Positions 4,652-6,248 of a DNA stretch of 6,248 nt are shown here, one piece after another (the stretch's first letter is position 1; each line of letters opens with the position of its first letter). Position numbers and translations under genes: made by a program. The DNA comes from Ornithinimicrobium sp. (GTDB taxonomy: Bacteria > Actinomycetota > Actinomycetes > Actinomycetales > Dermatophilaceae), in the NCBI GenBank assembly GCA_030145965.1, contig JASKZT010000313.1, positions 1 through 6,248 on the forward strand, read 5' to 3'. Under the pieces are notes generated by a model. It saw nothing but the letters and a program-made list of their open reading frames with translations, had not been told where the DNA came from and made no database searches.

Positions 4652-6248
4652 CGGGCGTGTCTCCCGGAGGCTCCGACGAGGGGGCCGTGGAAGCCTTCCC
4701 AGCGGTGCCGCCGACGGTCGAGCGCAGCACCCCCAGCACGGCGTCGCCGTACAGGGACAGCTTGCGCTCGCCCACCCCCGAGATGCGCCGCAGCGCGCCC
4801 TGGTCCGCCGGCACGGTCTCGGCGATGGCCGTCAGGGTGGCGTCGGTGAAGACGACGAAGGCGGGCATGCCGGCCTCGGCCGCCGCCTCCTTGCGCCAGG
4901 TCCGCAGCGCCTCGAAGACACCCTCGTCGTAGGTGGGCGGGCAGTCGGCGCAGCGGCCCACCTTCCGCTCCGCGGCGGTGTCGAGGATCGTCCGGCAGGT
5001 GCGGCACGTCCGTGAGGTGCGGGTGCCTCCCGAGCGGGACGCGCGCGACCGACGCGGGCGGGCGGTCCCGGCCTCCTCCCCCAGGACGCCGGCGGCGGGG
5101 GCCAGGAAGCGCGAGACGCTGCGTGTCGACCTCCCGCCGGGGCTGCGCGACCCGGACCAGCTGAGGTGGAGCCGCTCGCGGGCCCGGGTGATGCCGACGT
5201 AGAGGAGGCGTCGCTCCTCCTCGACCCGCTCGGGGGTGTCCGCCAGGGTGATGGGCAGCAGCCCCTCGCTGCAGCCGACGAGCAGCACGACGTCCCACTC
5301 CAGCCCCTTGGCGGCGTGGAGGGAGGCCAGCGTGATGCCCTGCACGGTGGGTGCGTGCTGCTCGGCGGCCCGCCGGTCCAGCTCGGCGACCAGGTCGGCG
5401 ACCCGGGCCGCGGGCGAGGTGCGGGCCAGGTCGTCGGCGAGGAGCGCCAGGGCCTGCAGGCTCTCCCACCGCTCCCGGGTCGCGCCGCCGCTCTCGGGCG
5501 GGTTCGGCCCCCACCCGGCACCGGAGAGGACCGCCCGCACGGTCTCGCCGAGGGAGGCGCTGCCGTCGTCGCCCCGGACGGCCCCGCGCAGCAGGAGCAC
5601 GGCCGAGCGCACCTCGGCCCGGGCGAAGAACCGCTCGCCGCCGCGGACCAGGTAGGGCACGCCGGCGCGGGCGAGCGCCGTCTCGACAGCCTCCGACTGG
5701 CCGTTGGTGCGGAAGAGCACCGCGATCTCGCTCGGTGGGGTGCCGGCGTCGAGGAGCCGGCGCACGGTGTCGGCGACGCCCTGCGCCTCGGCCTCGTCGT
5801 CGGGGTAGGTCGTCAGGACCGGCGCGGGGCCGTCCTCGCGCTGGGCCACCAGCTCGACCGAGGGCGCGAGGGCGCGGGCCGTGGGCCCGTCCGCCCGGCG
5901 GGCGCCCCCCAGCACGAGGTTGGCCAGGTGGATGACCTGGGGGGTGCTGCGGTAGTTGCGGACCAGCCGCACGGTGCGGGCCTGGTCGTGGCGGGAGGCG
6001 AAGGAGAGCAGGTGCGCGGGCGAGGCCCCGGTGAAGGAGTAGATCGACTGCGCCGGGTCGCCGACGACGCACACGTCCGGCCGCTGCCCGACCCACAGGT
6101 CGAGCAGGTGCTGCTGGAGCGGGTTGACGTCCTGGTACTCGTCGACGACGAAGTGGCGGTACTGCTCGTGCACCTGGGCCGCGACCCGCGGGTGCTCGTC
6201 GAGCAGGCCCACGGTGAGCAGCAGCACGTCCTCGAAGTCGATGACGTG
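4647..6248 (-). CDS. uvrD2: ATP-dependent DNA helicase UvrD2, 5' end outside window
   Basis: 533 codons are visible; the N-terminus (Q motif, Walker A, motif Ia) lies beyond the right edge, roughly 150-200 residues by comparison with the family. Visible SF1 motifs by fragment residue: II, FVVDEYQDVN (DEYQD 36-40); III, VVGDPAQSIYSFTGA (61-75); IV, VRLVRNYRS (93-101); V, ITLASLHAAKGLEWDVV (about 305-321); VI, LLYVGITRARERL (348-360). A tetracysteine motif follows, C415-x2-C418 and C433-x2-C436, then FEALRTWRK and a C-terminal HRDC domain (about 445-510). The tetracysteine plus HRDC tail separates UvrD2 from UvrD1/PcrA. It is a 3'-5' DNA translocase/helicase; the mycobacterial homologue is essential. 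The segment between motif VI and the cysteines (about 365-410) is Ser/Arg-rich and probably flexible. The gene precedes whiB7 on the same strand, and its stop codon lies within the whiB7 promoter. Confidence 0.96.
   Translation of the reverse strand, partial: HVIDFEDVLLLTVGLLDEHPRVAAQVHEQYRHFVVDEYQDVNPLQQHLLDLWVGQRPDVCVVGDPAQSIYSFTGASPAHLLSFASRHDQARTVRLVRNYRSTPQVIHLANLVLGGARRADGPTARALAPSVELVAQREDGPAPVLTTYPDDEAEAQGVADTVRRLLDAGTPPSEIAVLFRTNGQSEAVETALARAGVPYLVRGGERFFARAEVRSAVLLLRGAVRGDDGSASLGETVRAVLSGAGWGPNPPESGGATRERWESLQALALLADDLARTSPAARVADLVAELDRRAAEQHAPTVQGITLASLHAAKGLEWDVVLLVGCSEGLLPITLADTPERVEEERRLLYVGITRARERLHLSWSGSRSPGGRSTRSVSRFLAPAAGVLGEEAGTARPRRSRASRSGGTRTSRTCRTCRTILDTAAERKVGRCADCPPTYDEGVFEALRTWRKEAAAEAGMPAFVVFTDATLTAIAETVPADQGALRRISGVGERKLSLYGDAVLGVLRSTVGGTAGKASTAPSSEPPGDTPE

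Noticed and set aside
4594..4932. Plus-strand open frame antisense to the uvrD2 3' end
   Set aside because: No ribosome site or family resemblance; it is a shadow of the HRDC-coding region.

Overview
The window comes from a very GC-rich actinobacterial chromosome, with nearly every third codon position G or C and with GTG starts. The order SDR-like protein, DUF2342 zincin-like protein, ThiF/TOMM-like protein, whiB7, uvrD2 resembles the uvrD2-whiB7 neighbourhood of mycobacteria (Rv3195 to Rv3198c). The protein sequences look more like Micrococcales (for example Intrasporangiaceae), but that placement is an impression from sequence only.

Left part (1-1182): the minus strand carries a degenerate NAD-dependent epimerase-like protein (starts at 1056, runs off the left edge). 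It is divergent from a plus-strand gene; the 126-base spacer holds two hairpins. Middle (1183-3443): two plus-strand genes, a DUF2342/Zincin_2 protein in which the HExxH zinc motif is not visible, and a ThiF-like protein of the TOMM leader-peptide-binding type. A perfect 14-bp stem at 3452-3485 ends this unit and also ends the convergent unit from the other side.

Right part (3520-6248), all on the minus strand: uvrD2 (3' 533 codons only), then a roughly 470-nt leader, then whiB7, then a 67-codon Arg-rich hypothetical. WhiB7 is identified by its four iron-sulphur cysteines, its PWGVWGG turn and its AT-hook RGRPRK. It is the master regulator of intrinsic antibiotic resistance in actinobacteria.

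The most interesting part is the region between uvrD2 and whiB7. It shows the full layout of a ribosome-controlled attenuator: a WhiB7-type promoter (AT-rich box, TTG -35, TAGAGT -10) overlapping the uvrD2 stop codon, an early hairpin, a well-formed Shine-Dalgarno and a 72-residue leader ORF, then a strong terminator-like hairpin, a second perfect hairpin, and finally the whiB7 start. A 10-nt segment of the early leader is an exact complement of the 5' arm of the terminator, a candidate antiterminator pairing. The uORF-plus-attenuator principle is known for whiB7/wblC in mycobacteria and Streptomyces. The specific peptide and pairings here are read from this sequence and are not tested.

No tRNA, rRNA, CRISPR array, insertion sequence or prophage signal was seen.
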